This document shows positions 1 through 7,719 of a stretch of 64,000 nucleotides of DNA, piece by piece. The stretch lies in the NCBI GenBank assembly GCA_038528385.1, contig JBCBET010000004.1:124001-188000 (forward strand), in the 5' to 3' direction. The notes beneath the pieces were generated by a model. The model saw only the letters and a list, made by a program, of their open reading frames with translations. It had not been told where the DNA came from and ran no database searches. The first letter of the stretch is position 1; every line of letters begins with the position of its first letter. The translations under genes and the position numbers were made by a program. Source of the stretch: Shimia_B sp038528385. GTDB taxonomy: Bacteria > Pseudomonadota > Alphaproteobacteria > Rhodobacterales > Rhodobacteraceae.

Positions 1-533
1 GGGCCGAGGGCGTGGGCAACCTGCACTTCGAGCAGGCGGACGGCGCAGCGCTTCCGCTCGATGCCGGGGTCGCCGACCACGCCATCCTCCATACCGTGCT
101 CACCCATGTCACCGCGCCCGAGGCGCTCATCGCGGAGGCGCGTCGCGTGCTGAAGCCCGGCGGCACGCTCGTGGTTTGCGATTGCGATTTCTCCAAGGCC
201 GCGCTGAGCAGCTTCCCCGATGATCCGCTCGATGCCTGCGCGCGGGCCTTCGTGCGGGAATTCGTCACCGATCCGGACCTCGTGGCGAAGCTGCGCGCCC
301 TCCTGATCGCGGCGGGCTTCGAGATCCGCCACTTCACCGTGACGGCCCGCACCGTGACCGAGGGCGAGAAGCTCCTCCCCTGGGTGGTGGAGACGACGAA
401 GCTCATGGTCGCGCGGGGCGATATCGGGGCCGCGCTCGCGGAGGCGCTCATCGCGGAAATGCACGATCGCACGGCGCGCGGGCGGTTCTACGGCTTTCAG
501 CCCTTTGCCACCGCCATCGCCGCGAGGGCTTGA
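1..533 (+). CDS. SAM-dependent methyltransferase, 5'-truncated by window edge
   Basis: The open frame runs in from the left edge and stops at the TGA at 531-533, so only the C-terminal part, about 176 codons, is present. The visible part has the end of a class I Rossmann methyltransferase core: an acidic strand (EQADGAALPLD), the AILHTVLTHV motif-IV-like strand and helix, and the post-motif LKPGGTLVVCD loop typical of UbiE/COQ5 or Methyltransf_11 proteins. The SAM-binding glycine motif must lie outside the window. The substrate cannot be read from this fragment. An internal GTG at 12 is in frame but leaves no motif I, so I treat the gene as truncated rather than starting there. Confidence 0.8.
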   Translation, partial: AEGVGNLHFEQADGAALPLDAGVADHAILHTVLTHVTAPEALIAEARRVLKPGGTLVVCDCDFSKAALSSFPDDPLDACARAFVREFVTDPDLVAKLRALLIAAGFEIRHFTVTARTVTEGEKLLPWVVETTKLMVARGDIGAALAEALIAEMHDRTARGRFYGFQPFATAIAARA

Positions 534-719
534 TAAATCCTCGCCTGCTCCCGCGTACGGCGGGTCGCTGTGCGGTTGTTTCATCACGTTTTACAGACTG
601 CGGGAGAAGCTGTGCGGCCAGACAAACCCCGCGTCGGCCGGGGCCATTCGCCCGGGTCTGTTTTGTTTCCCCGAACTCGCCTGAACTTCGCCTCAATTGT
701 TCATTATTTGGAAACTATT

Positions 720-829
720 CGGTGAGATGGTGATGACACGAGTTCCCGCGTCGGCCCGGGTTATGGTCGGCAACCTCCCTGTTGGACTGCCCGGGCCTCG
801 GTTTGAATGAACCAGCCCGGGCTTTTTTT
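720..829 (+). ncRNA. Candidate small RNA with anti-SD loop and intrinsic terminator
   Basis: In the 359-base gap between the methyltransferase and the VOC gene, an AT-rich stretch (about 690-720) precedes a structured segment. A small stem, CAAC at 771-774 with GTTG at 781-784, presents the loop CTCCCT, which is complementary to Shine-Dalgarno sequences. An 8-bp arm pair encloses it (753-760 with 790-797). A second 8-bp stem, 789-796 with 815-822, is followed by seven T residues, a textbook terminator. It ends 63 bases before the next start codon, so a free-standing RNA of about 105 nucleotides is more likely than a leader. The promoter was not clearly recognised. The two stems share bases 790-796 and are mutually exclusive, so an attenuator is the alternative reading. 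Confidence 0.45.
789..829 (+). terminator. Rho-independent terminator
   Basis: The arms GCCCGGGC at 789-796 and 815-822 form an 8-bp all-GC stem with an 18-base loop, followed directly by seven T residues at 823-829. It lies between the methyltransferase fragment and the VOC gene and would end a plus-strand transcript. Confidence 0.75.
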
Positions 830-892
830 ATGCGCCGCGCCTGCCCCTGTCCGCGTTGACGGGCGCCGCGTCGGCCCTCTAGCCTCCGGGGC

Positions 893-1303
893 ATGAAACT
901 CACGCTCCACCACATCAACCTCAGCACCGACAAGGTGGAGGAGATGGACGCCTTCTACCGCGACGTGCTCGGGCTCTCGCAAGAGACGGAGGGCCTGCCC
1001 ACGCTGGACAAGACCAAGGGCTATGACGGCGACGTGGCCTTCGTCACGGACGGCGCGGTGCAGACGCATCTGGCCAAGAAGGACGTGCTGGCGGCGTTCA
1101 AGACCGGCTCCCACCTCAACCCGCTCTCGCGCGGGCATGTGGCCTATCGCACCGACGATCTCGCCGCTTTCAAGGCGCATCTGGACGCACGCGGCGTGCC
1201 CTACGCGGACTGGGGGCACACCGCCGTGGCGGGCTGGGCGCAGATTTTCTTCTACGATCCCGACGGCAACGTGATCGAGGTCCACGAGGTGACCGGGGCC
1301 TAG
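893..1303 (+). CDS. VOC family protein (glyoxalase/bleomycin-resistance fold)
   Basis: A 136-residue single-chain vicinal-oxygen-chelate protein. The N-terminal module starts LTLHHINLSTDKVEEMDAFY, the usual first beta strand plus helix, and the C-terminal module has GHVAYRTDDLAAFKAHL followed by YDPDGNVIEVHE. His near residue 6 or 7, the second-module His (GHVAY) and the final Glu (VIEVHE) are the positions normally used for metal binding. Members include lactoylglutathione lyases, dioxygenases and fosfomycin/bleomycin resistance proteins; nothing here decides the substrate. It follows a terminator and is probably transcribed alone or with xthA, 96 bases downstream. Confidence 0.85.
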   Translation: MKLTLHHINLSTDKVEEMDAFYRDVLGLSQETEGLPTLDKTKGYDGDVAFVTDGAVQTHLAKKDVLAAFKTGSHLNPLSRGHVAYRTDDLAAFKAHLDARGVPYADWGHTAVAGWAQIFFYDPDGNVIEVHEVTGA

Positions 1304-1399
1304 GCGGTCCCAGCTGACCCCAGGCGTATTTCCGTGGCTGTCGCCCGGGTGCCAAAGCGGCTAGAGCGGTCGAATACCCCTTGTCGCGAGGTCCTGCCC

Positions 1400-2188
1400 A
1401 TGCCCTTCACCCTGGCCACCTGGAACATCAATTCGGTGCGGTTGCGTGCCGACCTTGTGGTCCGGCTCATGGAGGAGGAGGGCCCCGACATCCTGTGCCT
1501 GCAGGAATGCAAGAGCCCGGTGGAGAAGATGCCGCTCGAGGTCTTCGAGGCGGCGGGCTACGCCCATTGCGTGGCGCGGGGGCAGAAGGGGTATAACGGC
1601 GTGGCGATCCTGTCGAAGCGGCCGCTGGAGGATGCCGGCGCGCTCGATCACGCCGGGCTCGGTCACGCGCGGCACGTGGCGGCGCGGCTCGAGAACGGCG
1701 TCGTCATCCACAATCACTACATCCCCGCGGGCGGCGATGTCCCGGACCGCGCCAAGAACGAGAAATTCGACCAGAAGCTGCGCTACCTCAGCGACATGCG
1801 CTCCGCCTGGGAGGCGCAGGCGCCCGCGCGCGCGATCCTGGTGGGCGACCTCAACATCGCGCCGCGGGAGGACGACGTGTGGAGCCACAAGCAGCTTTTG
1901 AAGGTCGTCTCCCACACGCCCATCGAGGTGGAGCACCTCGAGGCCGCGCAGCAGGCCGGGCGGTGGGTCGACGTCACCCGCGCCGACATTCCCGAGGGGC
2001 AGCTCTATAGCTGGTGGTCGTACCGGTCCCCGCAATGGTCCGACAGCGACAAGGGCCGGAGGCTCGATCACATCTGGGCCACGCCGGACATCGCCGGGGC
2101 GGCCTCGGGTTCGCGCATCCTGCGCGACGCGCGGGGTTGGGAGAAGCCCTCCGATCACGCCCCGGTCTTCGCGACCTTCGATCTCTGA
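1400..2188 (+). CDS. xthA: Exodeoxyribonuclease III
   Basis: A 262-residue endonuclease/exonuclease/phosphatase-fold AP endonuclease, close to the usual 265-270 residues. It begins FTLATWNINSVRLR and carries LCLQECK (metal-binding Glu), HNHYIPAGGD, VGDLNIAPREDDVW (Asp and Asn of the active site) and the C-terminal RLDHIWATPD and SDHAPVFA with the catalytic His. It acts on abasic sites and 3'-blocked ends in base excision repair. The frame is open for 22 more codons upstream, but the family start is the ATG at 1400, which places the first beta strand directly at the N terminus. Confidence 0.95.
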   Translation: MPFTLATWNINSVRLRADLVVRLMEEEGPDILCLQECKSPVEKMPLEVFEAAGYAHCVARGQKGYNGVAILSKRPLEDAGALDHAGLGHARHVAARLENGVVIHNHYIPAGGDVPDRAKNEKFDQKLRYLSDMRSAWEAQAPARAILVGDLNIAPREDDVWSHKQLLKVVSHTPIEVEHLEAAQQAGRWVDVTRADIPEGQLYSWWSYRSPQWSDSDKGRRLDHIWATPDIAGAASGSRILRDARGWEKPSDHAPVFATFDL

Positions 2189-2241
2189 GACCCGCCGCCG
2201 CGGCGGGGTGACTAAGGGCTGCGGCATCGGGCCGGCCCGCG

Positions 2242-3405
2242 TCACCGGAGAGCGCCGGGCCGGAGCACCGGCTGCGCGTTCTTGGCGTGGCGCGCCATGA
2301 GCCGCCTTTGCCGCGGGCGCGGCGGGATCGGCGCGGCCGCACCGGGGGCATGCTCCATGAGGTCGGGAAAGAGCGCGGTCAGTTCCGCCCGGGCCTCCGC
2401 CCCCACGGCGCGCAACGCTTCGACCCCGGTGAAAAGGCTCTCGGACGGTGCGCCCTCGGCATAGACGATGTCGTGCTGGTCGAGCAGGAAATGCACGTAT
2501 TCCACGTCCGTGCATGTCGTGTCGATCTCGATGCCCGGAAGCCCCACGAGGTGGATCGCGGCCACGAGGACCGACGGCGTGTCGAACATCCGCTGCGCGA
2601 TGGGGGAGGAGACGAGGATGCGATGTTGCCGGGACACCCGCAGCGTCCTCAGCGGCAGACCGCAGCCCAGCGCCCCCGGCGCGATCCGCACCGGCCTCAG
2701 CTTCGGATTGGCGGTGAGCTGCGCGCGCGTCAGGCGGCGCCGGGCGATCCAGCGGATGGGCCGGGGCCGCCCGCCCTGGGTCTGGACGAAATCACCGGAC
2801 GTGAGCGCCTCCACCGGCGCGGTCTCGCCGCCGGGCAGGTCGATACGCGTTCCGGCGGTGAAGCACACCACCACGGAGCCGTCATCGCTCAGGTCCACGT
2901 CGTTGCTGTAGAGGTCGTCCTCGCCCCCGGTGTAGTTGTCGTCGAATTTGAACGCTTGCCAGCCCGGCCTGTCGGACACGGGGTCCGGGTCCACGAGTTC
3001 GAGGTCGTTGCCGGGCGTGTAGAGGTTCGTGACCTGGTCCTGATCCACGTCGAACCCGCGGGAGATCACCGCCCCCACGAACTGGTTGTTGATGGAGACG
3101 TGGCTGATGCGGAAATAGAGATCGGTCTGTTCGTCGAAGGCGATGAAGGAATAGTCCGTCTCGATGAGGGTGCCGGCGGGGAAGGTCCTGCCGCCGATGG
3201 TGATGGCCTCGGCGAGCCGTGACCCGTTGTCGTCGCCGAAGACGTCGCCCTCGATCGTGACGCGGACATCGCCCAGCGTGTCGAAGGAAATCTCGTCCTC
3301 CTCCTCGGCCTCGCCCCGGTTGGCTTCGGAGCCGAAATTCCGGTCGAGCGCCTCCTCGCCGTCATTGATGTTGGGACGGGTGACGATGGAAAAGGTCAAC
3401 GGCAT
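2242..3405 (-). CDS. Hint-domain protein
   Basis: A 387-residue protein. The first ~190 residues are acidic and Asp/Asn-rich and match no domain I recognise. From about residue 195 a Hedgehog/intein (Hint) module begins with CFTAGTRIDLPGGE, continues with VEALTSGDFV and PIRWIARRRL, and has the SRQHRIL and YVHFLLDQHDIVYAEG blocks. This bacterial Hint group is abundant in Rhodobacteraceae and often sits behind secreted or calcium-binding domains; self-cleavage has been proposed but is not shown by sequence alone. No signal peptide is visible. The ATG at 3405 has a GGAG seven bases upstream, better than the TTG at 3426. The 299 bases beyond the start hold no gene, only its likely promoter and a hairpin. 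Confidence 0.85.
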   Translation of the reverse strand: MPLTFSIVTRPNINDGEEALDRNFGSEANRGEAEEEDEISFDTLGDVRVTIEGDVFGDDNGSRLAEAITIGGRTFPAGTLIETDYSFIAFDEQTDLYFRISHVSINNQFVGAVISRGFDVDQDQVTNLYTPGNDLELVDPDPVSDRPGWQAFKFDDNYTGGEDDLYSNDVDLSDDGSVVVCFTAGTRIDLPGGETAPVEALTSGDFVQTQGGRPRPIRWIARRRLTRAQLTANPKLRPVRIAPGALGCGLPLRTLRVSRQHRILVSSPIAQRMFDTPSVLVAAIHLVGLPGIEIDTTCTDVEYVHFLLDQHDIVYAEGAPSESLFTGVEALRAVGAEARAELTALFPDLMEHAPGAAAPIPPRPRQRRLMARHAKNAQPVLRPGALR

Positions 3406-3664
3406 GGGCAGCTCCGCACGACTCAACTCCAGGTAGTTTGATGGGGGCCGGGGCGCTGTCCATACGGTCGCGGCGCCCTTCTACGGATCGGCCAAGTCTC
3501 GCCGGTCGCCCTGATGATTGTCCACGATAAGGAAACTCATCGATGCACTTTCGTGCGCAGTGCCGGCGCCTTGGGCAGAGCCCGTCGTCTCGATCCGAGG
3601 TGTCGGAGAGGGCGCGCGGAAGCCGGTCATAAGGCCTCCCCTCCCATAGGCCTGGGCGGCGATG

Positions 3665-3687
3665 CCGGGGTCCTGCGCGGACCCCGG
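3665..3687 (-). terminator. Perfect 9-bp GC hairpin after the phosphoesterase gene
   Basis: CCGGGGTCC at 3665-3673 pairs perfectly with GGACCCCGG at 3679-3687 across a 5-base loop. It lies 18 bases past the minus-strand stop at 3705. No T run follows, so it is either a weak terminator or a 3'-end stabilising hairpin. Confidence 0.4.
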
Positions 3688-3704
3688 TGCTTCGCCTTGG
3701 GCGC

Positions 3705-5636
3705 TCAATCTTCCCAGAAGGCCTCCTGCCAGCCCATGTCGGGGATCTCCTCGACGATCTCGAAGGCCATCGTATCCGTGAAGCTGCGCCCGTGCCGGTC
3801 GGTGACCATCACGGTCAAGCTATGGATACCCGCAGGCAGATCGGCGGGGAGCTCCACCGTCCAGAGATGCTGGGAGGAGTTCGTCCAGAGCCAGCTGTCG
3901 AGCGGGCCCGCCGCGCCTTCCCAGATCGAGCCTTGGAACATCTCGTAGCCGTTATTGCCCGTGGCCGAGGCCATGGCACGCCGCGTGTCCGAGAACTGCC
4001 GGAAGATGGCGTAGGGGTCCGAGGCCTCGATGGAGCGCAGCTTCGCCTCGCCCTCGCCCGCCTGGGTGCGCGTGGCCATGAAGCCCACGCCCCCGTTGAT
4101 GAAGAGCATGACCTCGCTTTCGGTCGTGCCGTTCCAGACGTTGACGACCGCGCGCGTGCCGCCCTCGAGGTCCGCGCGGGTGAGCATGTTCACGTCGCCC
4201 ATGTCGTTGAGGCTCACCGGTGGCATCACGTCGCCGCGGTTACCCCCGTAGAGCTCCACGTAATCGACGAGGCTCTGTGCCCAGTCGCGGTAGCGCGGTG
4301 AGTTGAAGGAAACGTGGAACTGCTCCTCGTGGGAGTGGGTGAAGGACTTGAAATCCTCGACGTAATCCGAGCCGTCAAAAGAGATGGCGTAGAACCCGCG
4401 GGGGGAGCCCAGCCGCTGGTTGGCGCCTGGCACGAGATCGTCGTTGAGGCTGCCCGACCACCAGGAGCCCGACAGCGCCCCGGTCACGATCTGGTGGAAG
4501 GGGGCGGGACCCACGCCGGTATTCTCCTCCCAGCCCTCGTAGTATTCGCCGGTCAGGATATTCTCGGTCGTGTGCGTGTGGCCCGAGAGGCCGAGCACGG
4601 GCCGGTCGCCCAGCACCGCCACCAGATCGGCGAGGTTGTCCGTCTGGTGCTTGGCGGCCGTATTGTCCGTGAACGTCTGGAAGGGGATATGCGCGTTGAG
4701 GACAATGAGCTTGTCCTCGGGCACGTTGGCCAGATCGTTGGCGAGCCACTCGAGCTGACGCCCGGTGATGACGCCATTGTAGGTCGTTGAGGCCTCAGCG
4801 GCGCAGAACGGATGCGGGTCCACGCCGTTGCAGGGGTAGCGCACGTTATCGAGCGTCACGAAATGCACGTTGCCGATGTCGAAGGAGTAGTATTCCGGCC
4901 CCCATTCGCGGCGGAACGTGTCGAAAGAATGCTGATCGTCGTCGGCGTCGAAATCGAGGTCGTGGTTGCCCGCGACGTAGTATTGCGGCGTGTCGCCCAC
5001 GGCGATGATCTGCTTGAAGCGGGGATAGAGCGACAGGTCATCGCCCATCACGTCCCCTTCGAAGAGCAGGCATTCGGTGTCGCTGTTGTCCCGCGCGGCC
5101 AGCATGTGCCCGGCGGTCTCACGGACGTAGGACACCTGCATGTTGAAGTAGGGCTGCGCGTCGCCGAACACGAGGCACTCGAACGCGGCCCGGTCGCTCT
5201 CATCCTCCACCAGCGGGAAGTTGACGGCGGCGGGCATGGGCCCGGTGGGCTCGATCCCGCCAAAGCGCAGATCGGGGGAGCCCGCGACCTTGTGGATGTA
5301 GTTGAACTGCGGAACGAGGAACTCGTCCACCGGCGCGGCATAGCCCGCGGGCTTGGTGATGAAGAGGTTCATGTCGTCATAGATCGGCAGCTCATAGCTG
5401 CCGTCCTCGCCCGTCGTGACGACCTCGCGCCCGTTTGACACCATCACGCCAGCGACACCGGCCTCGCCGTCGTCGAGCATGCTGTTGCGGTTGGCATCGA
5501 GAAAGACGGTGCCGCGCGCGGCGTCGGTCTCTCCTGCGATGACTTCGACGCTACCGAGGTAGGACGTGTCCTTGGCCAGTGCGCTCGACCCGAGGAGAAC
5601 GGCCAGCGGGGCGAGGTAAAGGGGTTTGAGGGTCAT
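3705..5636 (-). CDS. Exported calcineurin-like metallophosphoesterase
   Basis: A 643-residue protein with a signal peptide (cleavage probably after SSALA, residue 21). Residues ~30-110 look like a carboxypeptidase-regulatory or SdrD-B-like beta domain (GTVFLDANRNSMLDDGEAGV, then TGEDGSYELPI). The central metallophosphoesterase core has FGDAQPY, GDVMGDD, VAGNHDLDF, VLNAHIPF and GLSGHTHT, which supply the expected Asp/Asn/His metal ligands. About 150 C-terminal residues form a beta-rich domain of the kind annotated as calcineurin-like phosphoesterase C-terminal. The likely location is periplasm or outside the cell, and the substrate is unknown. The ATG at 5636 has GGAG six bases upstream and opens the signal peptide; a longer frame upstream is spurious because it runs through the divergent cnoX gene. 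Confidence 0.88.
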   Translation of the reverse strand: MTLKPLYLAPLAVLLGSSALAKDTSYLGSVEVIAGETDAARGTVFLDANRNSMLDDGEAGVAGVMVSNGREVVTTGEDGSYELPIYDDMNLFITKPAGYAAPVDEFLVPQFNYIHKVAGSPDLRFGGIEPTGPMPAAVNFPLVEDESDRAAFECLVFGDAQPYFNMQVSYVRETAGHMLAARDNSDTECLLFEGDVMGDDLSLYPRFKQIIAVGDTPQYYVAGNHDLDFDADDDQHSFDTFRREWGPEYYSFDIGNVHFVTLDNVRYPCNGVDPHPFCAAEASTTYNGVITGRQLEWLANDLANVPEDKLIVLNAHIPFQTFTDNTAAKHQTDNLADLVAVLGDRPVLGLSGHTHTTENILTGEYYEGWEENTGVGPAPFHQIVTGALSGSWWSGSLNDDLVPGANQRLGSPRGFYAISFDGSDYVEDFKSFTHSHEEQFHVSFNSPRYRDWAQSLVDYVELYGGNRGDVMPPVSLNDMGDVNMLTRADLEGGTRAVVNVWNGTTESEVMLFINGGVGFMATRTQAGEGEAKLRSIEASDPYAIFRQFSDTRRAMASATGNNGYEMFQGSIWEGAAGPLDSWLWTNSSQHLWTVELPADLPAGIHSLTVMVTDRHGRSFTDTMAFEIVEEIPDMGWQEAFWED

Positions 5637-5775
5637 GACGTGCTCCGAAATGTGGCGGTGATGCCGGGTCAGCATCGCGTGAGTCCGTGACGCCGGAACT
5701 GGCCCCTCGTGAATTTTTGCGAACAGATTTGTGACGCGGCATGATTTTGCTTGCCGCCGCATCAATCTGGCCCCC

Positions 5776-5804
5776 TTGCCCCGCTTTGTCCGTGCACGCA
5801 TATG
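5776..5804 (+). promoter_or_regulatory. Possible sigma-70-type promoter for cnoX
   Basis: TTGCCC at 5776-5781 and CATATG at 5799-5804 are spaced by 17 bases, 34 bases ahead of the cnoX start, inside the 201-base gap between two divergent genes. Both hexamers are imperfect, so the call is tentative. Confidence 0.25.
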
Positions 5805-5837
5805 TGGCGAGACCAAATCAAACCGACGGAGCCGGAC

Positions 5838-6746
5838 ATGCTCGAGCTCAACGCAGGCCCCGAGGCGGGCGACCTCATCAAGGACGGAACGGAGGCCAGT
5901 TTCATGGCCGATGTCGTGGAGGCCTCCCAGGAGGTGCCCGTCATCGTGGATTTCTGGGCCACGTGGTGCGGCCCCTGCAAGACGCTGACGCCCGCGCTCG
6001 AGGCGGCGGTGACGAAGGCCAAGGGCGCAGTGAAGCTCGTGAAGGTCGACGTGGACCAGAATCAGGCCATCGCCGCGCAACTCCGCATCCAGTCGATCCC
6101 CACCGTCTATGCATTTTACAAGGGCCAGCCCATCGACGGCTTCCAGGGCGCGCTGCCGCCCTCGGAGGTCGACGCCTTCATCGATAAGGTGGCCCAGGCC
6201 GCGGGCGGCAGCGCCGATGGCGGGCTCGGCGACGCCGTCGCGGCCGCCGAGGAGATGCTCGAGGAAGGCGCCGCCGTGGACGCGGCGCAGACCTTCGCCG
6301 CGATCCTCGAGGAGGACGGCACCCATGCCGCCGCCTATGGCGGCCTCGTGCGCGCCCATGTGGCGCTGGGCGATCTCGATCAGGCGGAGGCGATCCTGAA
6401 CGGCGCGCCCGCCGAGATCAGCACCGCCTCCGAGCTCGAGGCCGCCCGCGCGCAGATCGAACTCGCGCGGCAGGCCGCGGGCGCGGGCCCGGTGGCGGAG
6501 CTTCGCGCGGCGGTGGAGGCCGCCCCCGAGGATCACCAGGCGCGGTTCGATCTGGCCCAGGCGCTCCACGCCACTGGAGACGCGGCTGGGGCGGTGGACG
6601 AGCTACTCGAGCTTTTCCGGCGCGACCGGGAGTGGAAGGACGGCGCCGCCAAGGCGCAGCTCTTCACCATCTTCGACGCGCTCAAGCCCAACGACCCCGT
6701 GGTGCTGGGCGGGCGGCGCAGGCTCTCGTCCATGATATTTGTCTGA
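5838..6746 (+). CDS. cnoX: Thioredoxin-TPR co-chaperone, CnoX/YbbN family
   Basis: A 302-residue protein with an N-terminal thioredoxin domain of about 110 residues followed by tetratricopeptide-like helices. The redox motif is WATWCGPCK near residue 45, with the cis-Pro region QSIPTVYAF. The C-terminal half has repeated alanine/leucine-rich helix pairs (AAEEMLEEGAAVDAAQTF, GLVRAHVALGDLDQAEAIL) typical of the YbbN TPR region. CnoX proteins hold unfolded proteins and hand them to chaperones under oxidative chlorine stress; E. coli YbbN lacks a reducing CXXC, whereas this one keeps CGPC and may be redox active. The ATG at 5838 has GGAG upstream. The LonN-domain gene follows 26 bases later, so the two are probably cotranscribed. 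Confidence 0.88.
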   Translation: MLELNAGPEAGDLIKDGTEASFMADVVEASQEVPVIVDFWATWCGPCKTLTPALEAAVTKAKGAVKLVKVDVDQNQAIAAQLRIQSIPTVYAFYKGQPIDGFQGALPPSEVDAFIDKVAQAAGGSADGGLGDAVAAAEEMLEEGAAVDAAQTFAAILEEDGTHAAAYGGLVRAHVALGDLDQAEAILNGAPAEISTASELEAARAQIELARQAAGAGPVAELRAAVEAAPEDHQARFDLAQALHATGDAAGAVDELLELFRRDREWKDGAAKAQLFTIFDALKPNDPVVLGGRRRLSSMIFV

Positions 6747-6772
6747 GGTGCCTCAGGCACTAAGCTCAGGAT

Positions 6773-7411
6773 ATGGCTTGGACAGGTGACCTTCCCGACA
6801 CGATCCCGATTTTTCCGCTGCCCGGAGCGCTGCTCCTGCCGCGGTCGCGGCTGCCTCTGCATCTTTTCGAGCCGCGCTACCTGGCCATGCTCGAGGATTG
6901 CCTGAAGACGCGGCACCGCCTCATCGGGATGATCGCTCCCTATGAAAGCCCCGGCGGCGAGAAGCTCCACACCATCGGCTGCGCGGGCCGCGTGAGCGCG
7001 TTCTCGGAGACCGATGACGGCCGCTACATGATCACGCTCGCGGGCATCTCGCGCTTCCGCGTGAAGGAGGAGGTCTCCGGCTTCACGCCCTACCGCCGGT
7101 GTGAGGTGGACTGGTCGGGCTTTGACCGCGATATCGGCCCCGCCGAAAAGGATGGACATTTCGAGCGCACGGAATTCATGGACCTCCTGCGCCGCTATTT
7201 CGCCTCCCAGAGCCTCTCCACCGACTGGGAGAGCCTCCAGGAGGCCGAGGACGAGCTCCTGGTGAATTCGCTCTCCATGCTCTGCCCCTTCGAGCCGGAG
7301 GAAAAGCAGGCGCTTCTCGAGGCGCCCTCCCTCGCCACGCGCCGCGAGACGCTCGTGACGCTCATCGAATACGCGCTGCGGGGCGGCCAGGCGGACGAGG
7401 TCATGCAATGA
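6773..7411 (+). CDS. LON peptidase substrate-binding domain protein
   Basis: A 212-residue stand-alone Lon N-terminal (PUA-like) domain protein with no ATPase or protease part. It starts with PDTIPIFPLPGALLLPRSRL and LHLFEPRYLAMLEDCL, the signature of the domain, followed by IGMIAP and a DGRYMITLAGISRFRV strand block. Such proteins are believed to bind unfolded or regulatory proteins, but no defined role is known. The order CnoX, LonN, Trm112 recurs in alphaproteobacteria and suggests a protein-quality-control unit. Its TGA overlaps the next ATG (ATGA at 7408-7411), showing translational coupling. Confidence 0.9.
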   Translation: MAWTGDLPDTIPIFPLPGALLLPRSRLPLHLFEPRYLAMLEDCLKTRHRLIGMIAPYESPGGEKLHTIGCAGRVSAFSETDDGRYMITLAGISRFRVKEEVSGFTPYRRCEVDWSGFDRDIGPAEKDGHFERTEFMDLLRRYFASQSLSTDWESLQEAEDELLVNSLSMLCPFEPEEKQALLEAPSLATRRETLVTLIEYALRGGQADEVMQ

Positions 7412-7584
7412 GCGCGGAATTCGACCGCAAGATGCTCGAGGTGCTGGTCTGTCCGCAGACCCGGCAGCGCCTGAGCTACCAGGCCGACACCCAGGAGCTC
7501 GTCTCCAAGGCCGCGCATCTCGCCTTCCCGATCCGCGACGGGATCCCGGTGCTTCTGGTGGACGAGGCGCGCCAGCTCGACTGA
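7408..7584 (+). CDS. Trm112 family protein
   Basis: A 58-residue small protein of the Trm112/YcaR (UPF0434) family, beginning with the ATG that overlaps the LonN stop. It shows the family pattern FDRKMLEVLVCPQTRQRL, then ISDGIPVLLVDEARQL-like ending (here IRDGIPVLLVDEARQL). Only one of the four zinc cysteines of the eukaryotic proteins is kept, as usual in bacteria. Eukaryotic and archaeal Trm112 activate several tRNA, rRNA and protein methyltransferases; a bacterial partner is not established here. Confidence 0.88.
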   Translation: MSAEFDRKMLEVLVCPQTRQRLSYQADTQELVSKAAHLAFPIRDGIPVLLVDEARQLD

Positions 7585-7634
7585 GGCCGCGCACCGCCGG
7601 AGCGGGATCGAGCGGCCAGCCCCTCGAGCTCCCC

Positions 7635-7701
7635 GAAGTACGACGCACAAAGAAGTGGTAGTTCGGCACTCCGGCCCCGTCTTCTTTGTGCTTTGTACTT
7701 C
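7635..7701. repeat. Long interrupted inverted repeat between convergent genes
   Basis: GCACAAAGAAG at 7645-7655 pairs perfectly with CTTCTTTGTGC at 7681-7691, and outside a 3x3 internal loop GAAGTAC at 7635-7641 pairs with GTACTTC at 7695-7701. The central loop is 25 bases. It fills the 135-base gap between the convergent Trm112 and UbiH genes. No T run follows on either strand; it may block transcription from both sides or be a repeat element. Confidence 0.6.
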
Positions 7702-7719
7702 CGCCGGAGGCCGTTCCCG

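Noticed and set aside
753..829. A metabolite riboswitch ahead of the VOC gene
   Set aside because: The mutually exclusive stems resemble one, but no known aptamer core was recognised and the terminator lies well before the gene; kept as a small RNA candidate instead.
3481..3708. 75-codon minus-strand frame before the Hint gene
   Set aside because: It overlaps the phosphoesterase end, has no domain, and its composition looks random.
5637..6569. N-terminal extension of the metallophosphoesterase frame
   Set aside because: It is antisense to cnoX; the ATG at 5636 has a ribosome site and begins a signal peptide.
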